The translations under genes and the position numbers were made by a program. The notes beneath the pieces were generated by a model, which was not told where the DNA came from, did no database searches, and worked only from the letters and a program-made list of their open reading frames with translations. Shown here in pieces: positions 19,821 through 28,924 of a stretch of 64,000 nucleotides of DNA (position 1 is its first letter; each line of letters opens with the position of its first letter). Origin of the DNA: an uncultured Parabacteroides sp. (GTDB taxonomy: Bacteria > Bacteroidota > Bacteroidia > Bacteroidales > Tannerellaceae); the NCBI GenBank assembly GCA_934725305.1, contig CAKVBA010000001.1, forward strand, positions 62,001 through 126,000. The letters are read 5' to 3'.

Positions 19821-21242
19821 ATGATAACATTTACTTGCTGCCTCATTGCACTGATCTCCGGATATTTCATTTATGGTTCATACATAAACAAAGTGTTCGG
19901 TATTGATCCTGAACGTAAAACTCCAGCTTTCACCAAGCAAGATGGCGTTGATTTCATTCCCTTGCCTACCTGGAAAGTCTTTATGATTCAGTTCTTGAAT
20001 ATTGCCGGACTTGGCCCCATCTTCGGAGCTATCATGGGCGCTAAATTCGGTACGGCCTCTTTCCTATGGATTGTATTAGGCAGCATCTTTGCCGGAGCAA
20101 CTCACGACTATATGGCAGGTATGATTTCGCTGCGCCGTGACGGAGAGAGTCTGCCCGAAATCATTGGATGCTATCTGGGTAATGGCTGCAAACAATTCAT
20201 GCGCGGTTTCATTGTCCTGCTGATGACCCTTGTGGGAGCTGTTTTCGTTGCCGGACCAGCCGGACTTCTGGCCAGCTTGACTCCCGAACATCTCAATATA
20301 ACCTTCTGGGTGATTGTTGTCTTTGCCTATTATATATTAGCGACACTATTACCCATAGATAAAATTATCGGTAAAATATATCCGCTATTTGCCATAGCCC
20401 TTTTGTTTATGGCCTCCGGAATCCTTGTCATGCTGTTCGTTACACATCCTCCTCTGCCTGAACTGAACGAAGGAATCACTAACAGCCAACCAAACGATTT
20501 ACCCATCTTCCCCATCATGTTTGTCAGCATTGCCTGCGGCGCTATTTCCGGTTTTCATGCCACACAAAGTCCGCTGATGGCTCGCTGCCTAACCACCGAA
20601 AAGCATGCGCAACCCGTATTCTATGGCGCAATGATTGTAGAGGGTATCGTCGCTCTGATCTGGGCTGCTGCTGCCACCTATTTCTATCAGAACAATGGTA
20701 TGGATGAAAATAATGCAGCCATCATCGTTGACAGTATCACCAAAGAATGGTTAGGTCCAACAGGAGCATTCCTTGCTATCTTAGGTGTTATTGCAGCCCC
20801 AATCACTTCTGGGGACACCGCTTTTCGCTCGGCACGACTCATTGTTGCAGACTTTTTGCATATCGAACAGAAAAGCATATTCAAACGTCTGATCATCTCC
20901 ATTCCTTTATTTATTGTAGCCATCACTCTGTTGCTCTACAGCCAAAAAGACAAAGATGGATTCGATATGATTTGGAGATACTTTGCCTGGACCAACCAGA
21001 CTCTAGCGGTATTCACCTTATGGACATTGACCGTCTATCTGGTCTCTGCCAAAAAGAACTATCTGCTAACATTACTCCCGGCTCTATTTATGACCGCTGT
21101 CTGCTCAACCTACATCCTCATTGCACCAGAAGGACTACAGCTAAAACCTATATTGGCTCAATCATTAGGTATAGGTATCACTCTTTTATCACTGATAGCC
21201 TTTCTACTATGGAAACGAAGATATGTGGCTAAGCAACAGTAG
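19821..21242 (+). CDS. cstA: Carbon starvation protein CstA family transporter
   Basis: Polytopic inner-membrane protein of the CstA family (peptide/pyruvate uptake carriers), 473 aa from the ATG at 19821; a TTG ten codons upstream (19791) is less likely because it abuts the terminator. The N-terminal signature is FLNIAGLGPIFGAIMGAKFG. Further family segments are GATHDYMAGMISLRRDGES and SGFHATQSPLMARC. It is shorter than E. coli CstA (about 700 aa), as Bacteroidetes homologues are. It stands alone between a terminator and the rpoN promoter. Confidence 0.88.
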   Translation: MITFTCCLIALISGYFIYGSYINKVFGIDPERKTPAFTKQDGVDFIPLPTWKVFMIQFLNIAGLGPIFGAIMGAKFGTASFLWIVLGSIFAGATHDYMAGMISLRRDGESLPEIIGCYLGNGCKQFMRGFIVLLMTLVGAVFVAGPAGLLASLTPEHLNITFWVIVVFAYYILATLLPIDKIIGKIYPLFAIALLFMASGILVMLFVTHPPLPELNEGITNSQPNDLPIFPIMFVSIACGAISGFHATQSPLMARCLTTEKHAQPVFYGAMIVEGIVALIWAAAATYFYQNNGMDENNAAIIVDSITKEWLGPTGAFLAILGVIAAPITSGDTAFRSARLIVADFLHIEQKSIFKRLIISIPLFIVAITLLLYSQKDKDGFDMIWRYFAWTNQTLAVFTLWTLTVYLVSAKKNYLLTLLPALFMTAVCSTYILIAPEGLQLKPILAQSLGIGITLLSLIAFLLWKRRYVAKQQ

Positions 21243-21301
21243 TAAAAAAGACGCGAGATATAAAAAAAGAGTAAATAATTAGAAGGTTTACAGTAAAAAC
21301 T

Positions 21302-21309
21302 TATATTTG
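21302..21309 (+). promoter_or_regulatory. -7 element of the rpoN promoter
   Basis: TATATTTG is a perfect Bacteroidetes -7 box (TAnnTTTG), 27 bp upstream of the rpoN ATG. No good -33 TTTG was found at the expected distance, so the promoter is supported by one element only. Confidence 0.5.
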
Positions 21310-21336
21310 CATTGTCTTATACGAATTTGAATAGAT

Positions 21337-22791
21337 ATGTTGAAGCAACAGTTACAACAAAAGTTACAGCAAAAACTTTCTCCTCAGCAGATTCAATTGA
21401 TACGTCTGCTGGAACTTCCGGCCATAGAGCTTGAAGAACGGGTAAAGCACGAACTGGAAGACAATCCTGCACTTGAGGAAGGAAAAGAGCCAGTTGATGA
21501 CTTTGAGCGAACTGACAATGAAGATGATGATAATTCAATAATAACCGATAACGACACAGACCTTTCACTTGGCGATTATCTCACTGAAGATGATATTCCT
21601 GACTATAAATTGAGAGAGATAACCGAACGGACAGAAAAGAAAGAAGACATTCCTTTTTCAACCAGCCAATCGTTGAATGAGTATCTTTTGCAACAGTTGG
21701 GACTGCGCGATCTGCCCGAGAAGAAAGTGAAAATAGCTAAATATATCATTGGAAACATTGATGACGATGGATATCTTCGCCGCGACCTATCCGCTATTGC
21801 TGACGACCTAATATTTCAGGCCGGACAAGAGGTTGAAGAAAAAGACATCCAAGACATCCTAAGCATTATTCAGGATTTTGAACCAGTCGGAGTAGGAGCC
21901 CGTAATCTGCAAGAATGTTTGCTGATACAATTGGACAAAAAAGACCAAACACCATCAGTCAAATGGGCAACTCGTATTCTAAAAGAGTTCTTCACGGAAT
22001 TTACTCGCAAGCATTACGACAAGATTCTGAAAGGACTGAATATCGATGAAGAAACCTTAAAGAAGGCGATTCACGAAGTTACGACTCTAAATCCCAAACC
22101 TGGTAGTGATTGGGGCGGATCCATAGAGATTGCCATGAGTCAAATCGTGCCCGACTTCATCGTAGAGGCTAATAACGGCGAGCTTACATTAAGTATGAAC
22201 AACCGAGGTGTACCCGATCTGCGCATCAACAGAGAATATGCCGAAATGTTCCAAGACTATGTAGGCAACAAGGCAAATCAAACGACCCAAATGCGTGATA
22301 CCGTCCAGTTTGTCAAGCAAAAGCTCGACTCTGCCCAATGGTTTATTGATGCCGTAAGGCAACGTCAAGAGACATTGCAGCGAACCATGGAGACCATACT
22401 CTTGCTGCAACGTGAATTTTTCCTGACAGGAGACGAACTGACTCTTCGCCCCATGATATTGAAAGATGTGGCAGAAAGAGCCGGTTACGACATATCCACC
22501 ATCTCGAGAGTAAGCAACAGTAAATATGTTCAGACCAATTTTGGCATTTATCCGCTCAAGTATTTCTTCTCAGAATCAATGCAAACCGACAGCGGAGAAG
22601 AGATATCTACACGCGAGGTAAAAAACATAATGAAAGAGCATATTGATACTGAAGATAAGCATAAGCCGCTTACAGATGAAGAGCTAACTTCCATTTTGAA
22701 AGAGAAAGGATACATTATAGCTCGTCGAACAATTGCAAAATATCGAGAACAAATGGGGATTCCTGTTGCGCGTTTGCGAAAAGAAATATAA
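21337..22791 (+). CDS. rpoN: RNA polymerase sigma-54 factor
   Basis: 484-aa sigma-54. Region I is Gln/Leu-rich (LKQQLQQKLQQKLSPQQIQL) and contacts enhancer-binding activators. An acidic region II follows (about 45-95), then the core-binding domain and the DNA-binding domain with the RpoN box ARRTIAKYREQM near residues 463-474, the hallmark of the family. No enhancer-binding protein gene lies in the window. It is followed after 12 bp by a PAP2-like membrane protein gene. Confidence 0.97.
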   Translation: MLKQQLQQKLQQKLSPQQIQLIRLLELPAIELEERVKHELEDNPALEEGKEPVDDFERTDNEDDDNSIITDNDTDLSLGDYLTEDDIPDYKLREITERTEKKEDIPFSTSQSLNEYLLQQLGLRDLPEKKVKIAKYIIGNIDDDGYLRRDLSAIADDLIFQAGQEVEEKDIQDILSIIQDFEPVGVGARNLQECLLIQLDKKDQTPSVKWATRILKEFFTEFTRKHYDKILKGLNIDEETLKKAIHEVTTLNPKPGSDWGGSIEIAMSQIVPDFIVEANNGELTLSMNNRGVPDLRINREYAEMFQDYVGNKANQTTQMRDTVQFVKQKLDSAQWFIDAVRQRQETLQRTMETILLLQREFFLTGDELTLRPMILKDVAERAGYDISTISRVSNSKYVQTNFGIYPLKYFFSESMQTDSGEEISTREVKNIMKEHIDTEDKHKPLTDEELTSILKEKGYIIARRTIAKYREQMGIPVARLRKEI

Positions 22792-22803
22792 ATTTGTGTA
22801 GTG

Positions 22804-23424
22804 ATGAGATTATTGGCAAACATAGTATCTCTTCTGTTTCATCCATTGCTTATGGTAACCTACGGCATGATACTGGCGACAATGTTCACTTATCTATCCG
22901 TTTACCCTTCAATGATGAAGCTGATGGCTGTAGGAGGCACATTTTTTTCTACAGCATTGGTGCCAGGATTGTTTCTCCTTCTGATGATCAAGAGTAGATT
23001 GATCGCTGATGTAGAACTGTCTGACCGAAAAGAACGAACAGTGCCTTATCTAATCTTTATCACATCTATATTGTCATGTATATTTTTCCTGTATAAGCTA
23101 TTGATACCTCTTTGGTTTCTATCACTGCTTGTCGGGGCATGTATAGCACTGTTTATGGCATTGTTCATAAATCTCTTTTGGAAGATCAGTGCACATGCAA
23201 TAGGCATCGGAGGCCTGTTAGGTGGAATTATGGGAATATCCAAAATCCATCTGCTCAATCCTTACGGATGCTTCATTGTTGTTATCCTAGTCGCCGGTTT
23301 ACTGGGGACTTCGCGTATTATTTTGAAAAGACATACACCAATGCAGGTTTATGTTGGTTTTTGTCTAGGATTTATATGTACATTTGTAACCTCATTATTG
23401 AGTTATATTTATTTATTCATTTAA
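22804..23424 (+). CDS. PAP2-like membrane protein
   Basis: 206-aa polytopic membrane protein with about six hydrophobic helices. The C-terminal part carries a PAP2 (phosphatidic acid phosphatase type 2) type signature, SRIILKRHTPMQVYVGFCLG, and the central SAHAIGIGG resembles the middle motif. The N-terminal phosphatase motif (KxxxxxxRP) is only loosely matched by ELSDRKERTVPY. It may therefore be a phosphatase of lipid or undecaprenyl pyrophosphates, or a diverged non-catalytic relative. The ATG at 22804 is preferred to the GTG just before it. gcvH follows by 15 bp. Confidence 0.7.
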   Translation: MRLLANIVSLLFHPLLMVTYGMILATMFTYLSVYPSMMKLMAVGGTFFSTALVPGLFLLLMIKSRLIADVELSDRKERTVPYLIFITSILSCIFFLYKLLIPLWFLSLLVGACIALFMALFINLFWKISAHAIGIGGLLGGIMGISKIHLLNPYGCFIVVILVAGLLGTSRIILKRHTPMQVYVGFCLGFICTFVTSLLSYIYLFI

Positions 23425-23439
23425 TAAAACACTAGAATT

Positions 23440-23820
23440 ATGAATTTTCCTGCAGAGTTAAAGTACACAAAAGACCATGAATGGATCCGTGTAGAAGGTA
23501 ATGAAGCTTACGTTGGTATCACAGACTACGCACAGAGCGAATTAGGTGAAATCGTTTACGTAGATATTACTACAGAAGGTGAAACAGTTGAACAAGAAGA
23601 AGTATTCGGTACTATCGAAGCTGTTAAGACTGTATCTGACTTGTTCATGCCTGTAACAGGTGAAGTATTGGAAGTTAACCCGGAATTGGAAGACGCTCCT
23701 GAATTAGTTAACCAGGATGCTTATGGCAAAGGTTGGTTAATCAAGGTTGCTCTTGCTGATCCTGCTGCTGTAGAAGGTCTATTGTCTGCTGCTGAATACG
23801 AACAGTTAATCGCAAAATAA
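23440..23820 (+). CDS. gcvH: Glycine cleavage system H protein
   Basis: 126-aa lipoyl carrier of the glycine cleavage system, shuttling the aminomethyl group between the P and T proteins. The lipoyl-lysine is K63 in the motif [11 protein letters not shown]. Length and fold pattern are those of the family. The other gcv genes are not nearby. The stop is immediately followed by the purE start with no spacer, so the two are probably co-translated. Codon use appears strongly biased (e.g. GAA, GTT, GCT), suggesting high expression. Confidence 0.97.
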   Translation: MNFPAELKYTKDHEWIRVEGNEAYVGITDYAQSELGEIVYVDITTEGETVEQEEVFGTIEAVKTVSDLFMPVTGEVLEVNPELEDAPELVNQDAYGKGWLIKVALADPAAVEGLLSAAEYEQLIAK

Positions 23821-24327
23821 ATGACTCCAGTCGTTAGTATAATCATGGGCAGTACTTCGGATCTGCCCGTGATGGAAAAAGCAGCCAAGTTTTTGGATGA
23901 GATGGAAATCCCATTCGAAATGCATGCATTGTCTGCTCACCGTACTCCTGCTGAAGTAGAAGAATTTGCCAAAAATGCCAAGGGACGTGGAATCAAAGTA
24001 ATCATCGCTGCAGCAGGTATGGCTGCTCATCTTTGCGGTGTTATCGCTTCTATGACAACTGTTCCTGTCATTGGTGTACCCATCAATTCCACATTGGACG
24101 GTATGGATGCACTGTTGGCCATCGTACAGATGCCTCCGGGCATTCCTGTCGCTACAGTCGGAATCAATGGTGCGCTCAATGCCGGTATATTGGCTGTTCA
24201 AATGTTAGCTGTCAGTGACGAAGAGTTACAAAAGAAGTTATCTGCCTATAAGGAAGAGCTGAAAACGAAAATCGTCAAGGCCAATCAAGAATTAGCAAAA
24301 GTTTCTTTTAAATACAAAACAAATTAA
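23821..24327 (+). CDS. purE: N5-carboxyaminoimidazole ribonucleotide mutase
   Basis: Class I PurE of purine synthesis, converting N5-CAIR to CAIR; 168 aa. The substrate loop [11 protein letters not shown] is at residues 7-17, [10 protein letters not shown] near 38 carries the catalytic His, and [15 protein letters not shown] near 61 completes the site. Its ATG abuts the gcvH stop. After the stop comes a 108-bp stretch with an imperfect inverted repeat. Confidence 0.96.
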   Translation: MTPVVSIIMGSTSDLPVMEKAAKFLDEMEIPFEMHALSAHRTPAEVEEFAKNAKGRGIKVIIAAAGMAAHLCGVIASMTTVPVIGVPINSTLDGMDALLAIVQMPPGIPVATVGINGALNAGILAVQMLAVSDEELQKKLSAYKEELKTKIVKANQELAKVSFKYKTN

Positions 24328-24345
24328 TTGACAGTTATCAATTAG

Positions 24346-24403
24346 CAATCGGCAGTTAACAGTTGACTGTTCTCACAAACGGACACCTGTCAGCTGTCGA
24401 TTG
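24346..24403. repeat. Imperfect inverted repeat between purE and ispG
   Basis: The arm at 24346-24362 (CAATCGGCAGTTAACAG) and the reverse complement of 24387-24403 match at 14 of 17 positions. The surrounding 24328-24420 is rich in CAGTT/GTCAA permutations. No U-tract follows, so a simple terminator is doubtful; it could be a processing site or a decayed repeat. Confidence 0.45.
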
Positions 24404-24435
24404 TCTATTTCTTACTGTCTATTATCCTATGCAAA

Positions 24436-26271
24436 ATGGATTATTTTAATTATACACGTCGTAAATCATCTGAAGTTCATATTGGGAATACGCCTATGGG
24501 CGGTAACAATCCGATCCGCATTCAATCCATGGCCAATGTTTCAACAATGGACACCGAAGCTGCAGTCAGCCAAGCCATCCGCATGATTGAAGCTGGGGCT
24601 GAATATGTACGTTTCACTGCACAAGGTGAACGTGAAGCCCATAACTTAGGAGAGATTCGTAAGAAGTTAAAAGCCGATAACTATAACACTCCATTGGTTG
24701 CAGATATCCATTTCAACCCCAGAGCAGCCGATGTGGCAGCAACAACTGTCGAAAAAGTCCGTATCAATCCAGGTAACTATGTTGATAAGGTAAAAACATT
24801 CAATCTGCTGGAATATACAGACGAAGAATACGCTATTGAACTACAAAAAATACGAGATCGCTTTATCCCTTTTCTTGACATTTGCAAAAAACAGGGCACT
24901 GCTATCCGCCTGGGTGTAAACCACGGATCATTATCTGATCGTATCATGAGCCGCTATGGAGACACACCGGAAGGCATGGTTGCCAGTTGCATGGAATTCT
25001 TGCGTATCTGTAAAGAAGAGAATTTCCCCAATGTTGTTATCTCTATCAAGGCTTCAAACACTGTTATCATGGTAGAGACCGTGCGCCTATTGGTACAAAC
25101 TATGGATGCAGAAGACATGCATTATCCATTGCATTTAGGTGTAACTGAGGCCGGTGAAGGCGAGGACGGACGTATCAAGAGTGCCGTTGGCATCGGAACA
25201 CTGCTGGCCGATGGCATCGGTGATACAATCCGTGTCTCATTAAGTGAAGATCCTGAAGCAGAGATGCCGGTTGCCCGTAAACTGAGAGATTATATTCTCG
25301 AACGCGAAGGTCACACTCCCATTCAAGCAACAATGGCACAGAACTTTAACCGCATAAAGATATCACACCGTGTGAGCCGCATGGTCGAAGGTATTGGTGG
25401 CACAGCTATGCCTATCGTTATCTCGGACCGCAGCAATGGCGATTTTGAATTTGACTATAGCTCTCTACCCGATTTCATCTATATTGGCAAAGAAGATCCG
25501 GACAATCTGCCCAACACTTTCCGCCTATTAGTTGATGCTCTTTTCTGGAAAGAGAGACCAAATGCTTACCCCTGTTTCATTGCCTCTGAGATTGATGAAC
25601 TGAAGAATTATTCAACAGCACTGAAGTTTATCCGTCTAACCTATGCAGACATGAGTGATCATGTATTGGAGGTATTGAAGGCCGATCCTACGGTTGTCGT
25701 GCTACTGAGCACCCATCATCGCAATGGTGTAGGCTCACAACGCGCCGCTATGCACAAGCTACTGATTGCCGGATGCGATGTACCAGTTGTGCTGCATCAC
25801 GATTATTGTGAACGTGAAGTTGAATCACTGCAGTTGAAATCTGCAGCTGACTTAGGTCCGTTGCTATTAGATGGATTTGGTGATGGCGTGATGATTCACA
25901 ACGAAGGCCTACATGCACAGATTGCCGACCGCTGTATGTTCGGTATCCTGCAAGCTGCCCGCGTACGCATCAGCAAAACAGAATACATCTCCTGCCCAAG
26001 TTGTGGACGTACACTTTATGACATCCAGTCAACGATTGCCCGCGTCAAAGAAGCGACCTCACATTTGAAAGGCTTGAAGATCGGCATCATGGGCTGTATC
26101 GTAAACGGTCCGGGCGAAATGGCTGATGCTGATTATGGATACGTAGGTGCAGGAAGAGGACAGATCAGTCTCTATAAAGGCAAAGAATGTATCTTGCGAA
26201 ACATTCCAGAAGCAGAAGCAGTTGAACGTTTGGTCCAACTGATCAAAGACAATGGCGATTGGCAAGATTAA
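24436..26271 (+). CDS. ispG: 4-hydroxy-3-methylbut-2-en-1-yl diphosphate synthase, long form
   Basis: IspG (GcpE), a [4Fe-4S] reductase of the MEP isoprenoid pathway, 611 aa. The N-terminal TIM-barrel contains NPIRIQSMANVSTMDT near residue 24. The C-terminal ferredoxin-like domain has the cluster ligands C520, C523 and C554 (CPSCGRT; GCIVNGPGE). Between them lies an extra domain of about 200 residues, the long architecture known from Bacteroidetes, Chlamydiae and plants rather than the roughly 370-aa E. coli form. Isoprenoid supply fits with the lipid II genes nearby, though no co-transcription is implied. Confidence 0.96.
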   Translation: MDYFNYTRRKSSEVHIGNTPMGGNNPIRIQSMANVSTMDTEAAVSQAIRMIEAGAEYVRFTAQGEREAHNLGEIRKKLKADNYNTPLVADIHFNPRAADVAATTVEKVRINPGNYVDKVKTFNLLEYTDEEYAIELQKIRDRFIPFLDICKKQGTAIRLGVNHGSLSDRIMSRYGDTPEGMVASCMEFLRICKEENFPNVVISIKASNTVIMVETVRLLVQTMDAEDMHYPLHLGVTEAGEGEDGRIKSAVGIGTLLADGIGDTIRVSLSEDPEAEMPVARKLRDYILEREGHTPIQATMAQNFNRIKISHRVSRMVEGIGGTAMPIVISDRSNGDFEFDYSSLPDFIYIGKEDPDNLPNTFRLLVDALFWKERPNAYPCFIASEIDELKNYSTALKFIRLTYADMSDHVLEVLKADPTVVVLLSTHHRNGVGSQRAAMHKLLIAGCDVPVVLHHDYCEREVESLQLKSAADLGPLLLDGFGDGVMIHNEGLHAQIADRCMFGILQAARVRISKTEYISCPSCGRTLYDIQSTIARVKEATSHLKGLKIGIMGCIVNGPGEMADADYGYVGAGRGQISLYKGKECILRNIPEAEAVERLVQLIKDNGDWQD

Positions 26272-26362
26272 CCGTAGCCGCTCTATAATCACAAAATACT
26301 TTTACCCGTTGGCGGTGTTTTTATTATAATTGCAAGCTATCTCGCAGAAATGGGCTTGTGGT

Positions 26363-26432
26363 CCCTTTTCCAAAAAGGTCGGCAGCTTTTTGGAAAAAGG
26401 GCGCACCCTTTTTAGAAAAAGGTCGGCAGCTG
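26363..26432. repeat. Short intergenic array of AAAAAGG units
   Basis: Units of about 20 bp of the type CCAAAAAGGTCGGCAGCTTTTTGG occur at 26363-26432, with AAAAAGGTCGGCAGCT present twice and an AAAAAGGGCGCACCCTTTTT palindrome between. The layout (A-tract, GC-rich core, T-tract) resembles the large element's units, but the core sequence differs. The gap 26272-26499 has no gene. Confidence 0.55.
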
Positions 26433-26464
26433 TAGTTTTGATTGCTTTTTTCAATGCCTTTCTC

Positions 26465-26495
26465 TTTTATATTTTCCTGATCACTCGTACATTTG
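26465..26495 (+). promoter_or_regulatory. Promoter immediately before the 75-aa gene
   Basis: TTTT at 26465-26468 and a perfect TACATTTG at 26488-26495, with a 19-bp spacer. Transcription would start around 26500-26503, at the ATG itself, implying a leaderless or near-leaderless mRNA. Confidence 0.55.
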
Positions 26496-26499
26496 TAAA

Positions 26500-26727
26500 A
26501 TGAAGCAGGAACGTAAATATTCAACAGCACATCCTCTCCATCCGAGGATTCATAAAGTAACCTTTATGCTCAACGATGAAGAGTATAATGCCGTAAAACG
26601 TTATCTTGCCAAATATAAGATTATCAATAAATCCCGCTGGTATCGCGAGACGATTCTTTCCCACATCCTCAAAACACTGGAAGAGGATTATCCTACCTTG
26701 TTCAATGAAAATGAAATGAGAAGATGA
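26500..26727 (+). CDS. Small conserved hypothetical protein
   Basis: 75-aa basic cytoplasmic protein of unknown function. The segment from residue 23 (MLNDEEYNAVKRYLAKYKI, then SRWYRETILSHILK) has a strand-helix-helix look and resembles ribbon-helix-helix type proteins, but I cannot assign it firmly. The last codons overlap tadA by 4 bp (ATGA), so the two are coupled. A perfect -7 box ends 4 bp before the ATG; if the true start were the internal Met at 26566 the protein would be 53 aa with a normal leader. Confidence 0.7.
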   Translation: MKQERKYSTAHPLHPRIHKVTFMLNDEEYNAVKRYLAKYKIINKSRWYRETILSHILKTLEEDYPTLFNENEMRR

Positions 26728-27167
26728 GAAATCCCTTTGATGACAACTATTTCATGAAACAGGCTCTAATAGAGGCTAAGGCAGCAGCGAATGAAGGTGA
26801 AGTTCCGGTTGGAGCCATTATTGTCTCAGACAATCAGATTCTTGCACGAGCTCACAACCAGGTAGAGCGACTGAAAGATGTTACTGCTCATGCCGAGATA
26901 TTGGCTATTACAGCCGCTACCCAAGCATTAGGAGGAAAGTATCTGACAAAATGTACCCTGTATGTAACCGTAGAGCCCTGCATCATGTGTGCCGGTGCAA
27001 TCGGTTGGGCACAAATCAGCACAGTTGTCTTTGGCTCATCCGACAAGAAACGAGGCTATCAAGAATTTGCTCCCAAAGCATTACACGCAAAGACAATTGT
27101 AAAAAGTGGCATCATGGAAAAAGAGTGCACAGAACTGATGCAATCCTTTTTTAAGGCCAGACGATAA
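26724..27167 (+). CDS. tadA: tRNA-specific adenosine deaminase
   Basis: Zinc-dependent deaminase converting A34 to inosine in the anticodon of tRNA-Arg(ACG), 147 aa. The zinc site and proton shuttle are H56-A-E58 and C86-I-M-C89 (PCIMCAGA). The N-terminal region (AANEGEVPVGAIIVSDN) is typical of TadA. It overlaps the preceding small gene by 4 bp and converges with the DUF4834 gene; the 15-bp gap leaves no room for separate terminators. Confidence 0.95.
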   Translation: MRNPFDDNYFMKQALIEAKAAANEGEVPVGAIIVSDNQILARAHNQVERLKDVTAHAEILAITAATQALGGKYLTKCTLYVTVEPCIMCAGAIGWAQISTVVFGSSDKKRGYQEFAPKALHAKTIVKSGIMEKECTELMQSFFKARR

Positions 27168-27182
27168 AGATGCAACAAATGC

Positions 27183-27443
27183 CTATTTGATCTCTTCATA
27201 TTCAACATATTCGCCCTCATCAGCAGCAAAGATCTTGTGCGGCGAATGATGTTTCGACCGATTCTTCGGTTCTGCTTCTCCATACGCTTGCTGTTCATTA
27301 TAGGAATGAGAAGATGTGGCATGTCTTGTGGACTGTTTATTATCACCAAACAGAAGTCTTTTGAACATACGTACCAAAGAAAGACCCATCACTAAAATAA
27401 ACAAGAAGAAAAAAACAATTATAAGAAATAAGAATTTAACCAT
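27183..27443 (-). CDS. DUF4834 family small membrane protein
   Basis: 86-aa protein with one N-terminal membrane helix (about residues 4-22), a short basic stretch (RMFKRLLFGDN) and a polar tail ending in DEGEYVEYEEIK. This pattern is that of the DUF4834 family, found in Bacteroidetes. Function unknown. It is the last of three minus-strand genes psd-pssA-DUF4834; spacing to pssA is 52 bp. Confidence 0.75.
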   Translation of the reverse strand: MVKFLFLIIVFFFLFILVMGLSLVRMFKRLLFGDNKQSTRHATSSHSYNEQQAYGEAEPKNRSKHHSPHKIFAADEGEYVEYEEIK

Positions 27444-27495
27444 ATTACTGATATAAGGTTTTCAACTAAGAGAACATAAAAAGCCTAGAGTTTGT

Positions 27496-28191
27496 TTATC
27501 CCTTACGGTTAAAAAGAGACAAAATAATATACAACAGTATTGTTCCTGATATACCCAAGAAGCCCCATACTACAACAAACAGGATGGCACATCCTACCAA
27601 TATATAACGTAATTCATTTCCCTTCCAAGTTAATGATTTCACTTTCAATGAAAACATGGGAATCTCGGAAACCAACAACAATGAGGTTGCTATCGCCAAC
27701 AAAACAGCTCCCAAAGCAAACATGCCTGCATGCAATGAGAAAATAGGCTGCAATGAATAAAGAGCTGATCCCCAAAACAGTGCATGTGCCGGCACAGGAA
27801 GTCCTATAAAAGAGGTGGTCTGACGATCATCAATATTGAACTTAGCCAAACGCAGACCGGAAAAGACCGGAATAACAAAGGCCAGATAAGGAACATACAT
27901 ATTCCATGAACCCAAAGGTAAATAAGCGGACAAATCGCTCAATACTGAAAAGAGCATCATACCCGGAGCAACACCAAAACTCACCATATCCGACAAAGAA
28001 TCCAAATCCTTGCCTATGGGAGAAAAGGCCTTCAACATACGGGCGGCAAAACCATCCATAAAATCAAATACAGATGCGATAATGATCCAGATAACCGCAT
28101 AATACAAATCACCTTGCAAAGCTAAGACGCTTGCTACACATCCCGAGAAAAGACTGCAACAAGTAATCGTATTCGGTATATACTTCTTCAT
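27496..28191 (-). CDS. pssA: CDP-diacylglycerol:serine O-phosphatidyltransferase
   Basis: Membrane enzyme making phosphatidylserine from CDP-diacylglycerol and L-serine, 231 aa, about seven helices. The CDP-alcohol phosphotransferase motif D-x2-DG-x2-AR-x8-G-x3-D-x3-D is present (DFMDGFAARMLKAFSP, then GKDLDSLSD). Directly downstream of psd (2-bp gap), which decarboxylates its product to phosphatidylethanolamine, so the pair forms a complete PE pathway branch. Confidence 0.95.
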   Translation of the reverse strand: MKKYIPNTITCCSLFSGCVASVLALQGDLYYAVIWIIIASVFDFMDGFAARMLKAFSPIGKDLDSLSDMVSFGVAPGMMLFSVLSDLSAYLPLGSWNMYVPYLAFVIPVFSGLRLAKFNIDDRQTTSFIGLPVPAHALFWGSALYSLQPIFSLHAGMFALGAVLLAIATSLLLVSEIPMFSLKVKSLTWKGNELRYILVGCAILFVVVWGFLGISGTILLYIILSLFNRKG

Positions 28192-28193
28192 AA

Positions 28194-28856
28194 CTATTTA
28201 GGTAAACGAGCTATTACTGTCTGATTTCCTGTCACCTGCTGATCCATCTCTACCAAAACCTCTGATCCTAACGGCAGATACAAATCTACACGTGAACCAA
28301 ACTTGATGAATCCCATATGTTCATTCACATCACAAGTCTCACCCGGCTTCGAATAGGTAACAATACGGCGAGCCAATGCTCCAGCAATCTGACGGACCAA
28401 GATATCATATCCCTGCTTAGTCGTAATCACAACGGCCGAACGTTCGTTCTCGGTACTGCTCTTAGGCAGATAGGCTGCCATGAATCGTCCATTCTGATGG
28501 GCTACAGATTTAACCACACCATTCACAGGGAACCAGTTGGCATGTACGTTGAATACGGACATGAAAATAGAAACCTGAAGGCATTTCTTTTTCAAGACCT
28601 CCTTCTCGTCCACCTCTTCAATGGCAACAATTGTGCCATCAGCCGGCGCTATCACCATACCTTCCGGATCGAAAGGGAAACGACGAAAAGGACTACGGAA
28701 AAAGTTTAGTATTAACAGGAACAACACAGACGAAACAGAGGCTACGGAATAGAACAGCCATCCGGTGCCAATTGTATGGTACAAAGCAACATTCACGATA
28801 AACAATATCGTAAATAACGTCAATAACAAACCCGTTCCCTCTTTATGTACTTTCAT
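28194..28856 (-). CDS. psd: Phosphatidylserine decarboxylase (short, pyruvoyl type)
   Basis: Pyruvoyl enzyme converting phosphatidylserine to phosphatidylethanolamine, 220 aa, of the short class II-like form common outside enterobacteria. Two N-terminal membrane segments (about 9-48) precede the catalytic domain. The self-cleavage site is G187-S188 in [10 protein letters not shown], where Ser becomes the pyruvoyl group. The conserved [16 protein letters not shown] lies near residue 98. First gene of psd-pssA-DUF4834, with a clear promoter upstream. Confidence 0.95.
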   Translation of the reverse strand: MKVHKEGTGLLLTLFTILFIVNVALYHTIGTGWLFYSVASVSSVLFLLILNFFRSPFRRFPFDPEGMVIAPADGTIVAIEEVDEKEVLKKKCLQVSIFMSVFNVHANWFPVNGVVKSVAHQNGRFMAAYLPKSSTENERSAVVITTKQGYDILVRQIAGALARRIVTYSKPGETCDVNEHMGFIKFGSRVDLYLPLGSEVLVEMDQQVTGNQTVIARLPK

Positions 28857-28888
28857 TTAATTCTGCGTTGTTCAATACTTACAATTTG

Positions 28889-28918
28889 CAAAAATATTCA
28901 TTTTTACCGAATATCAAA
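28889..28918 (-). promoter_or_regulatory. Promoter of psd-pssA
   Basis: On the minus strand, TTTG (28915-28918) and a perfect TATTTTTG (-7, 28889-28896) with an 18-bp spacer. It starts transcription about 25-30 nt upstream of the psd ATG. Confidence 0.65.
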
Positions 28919-28924
28919 AATATA

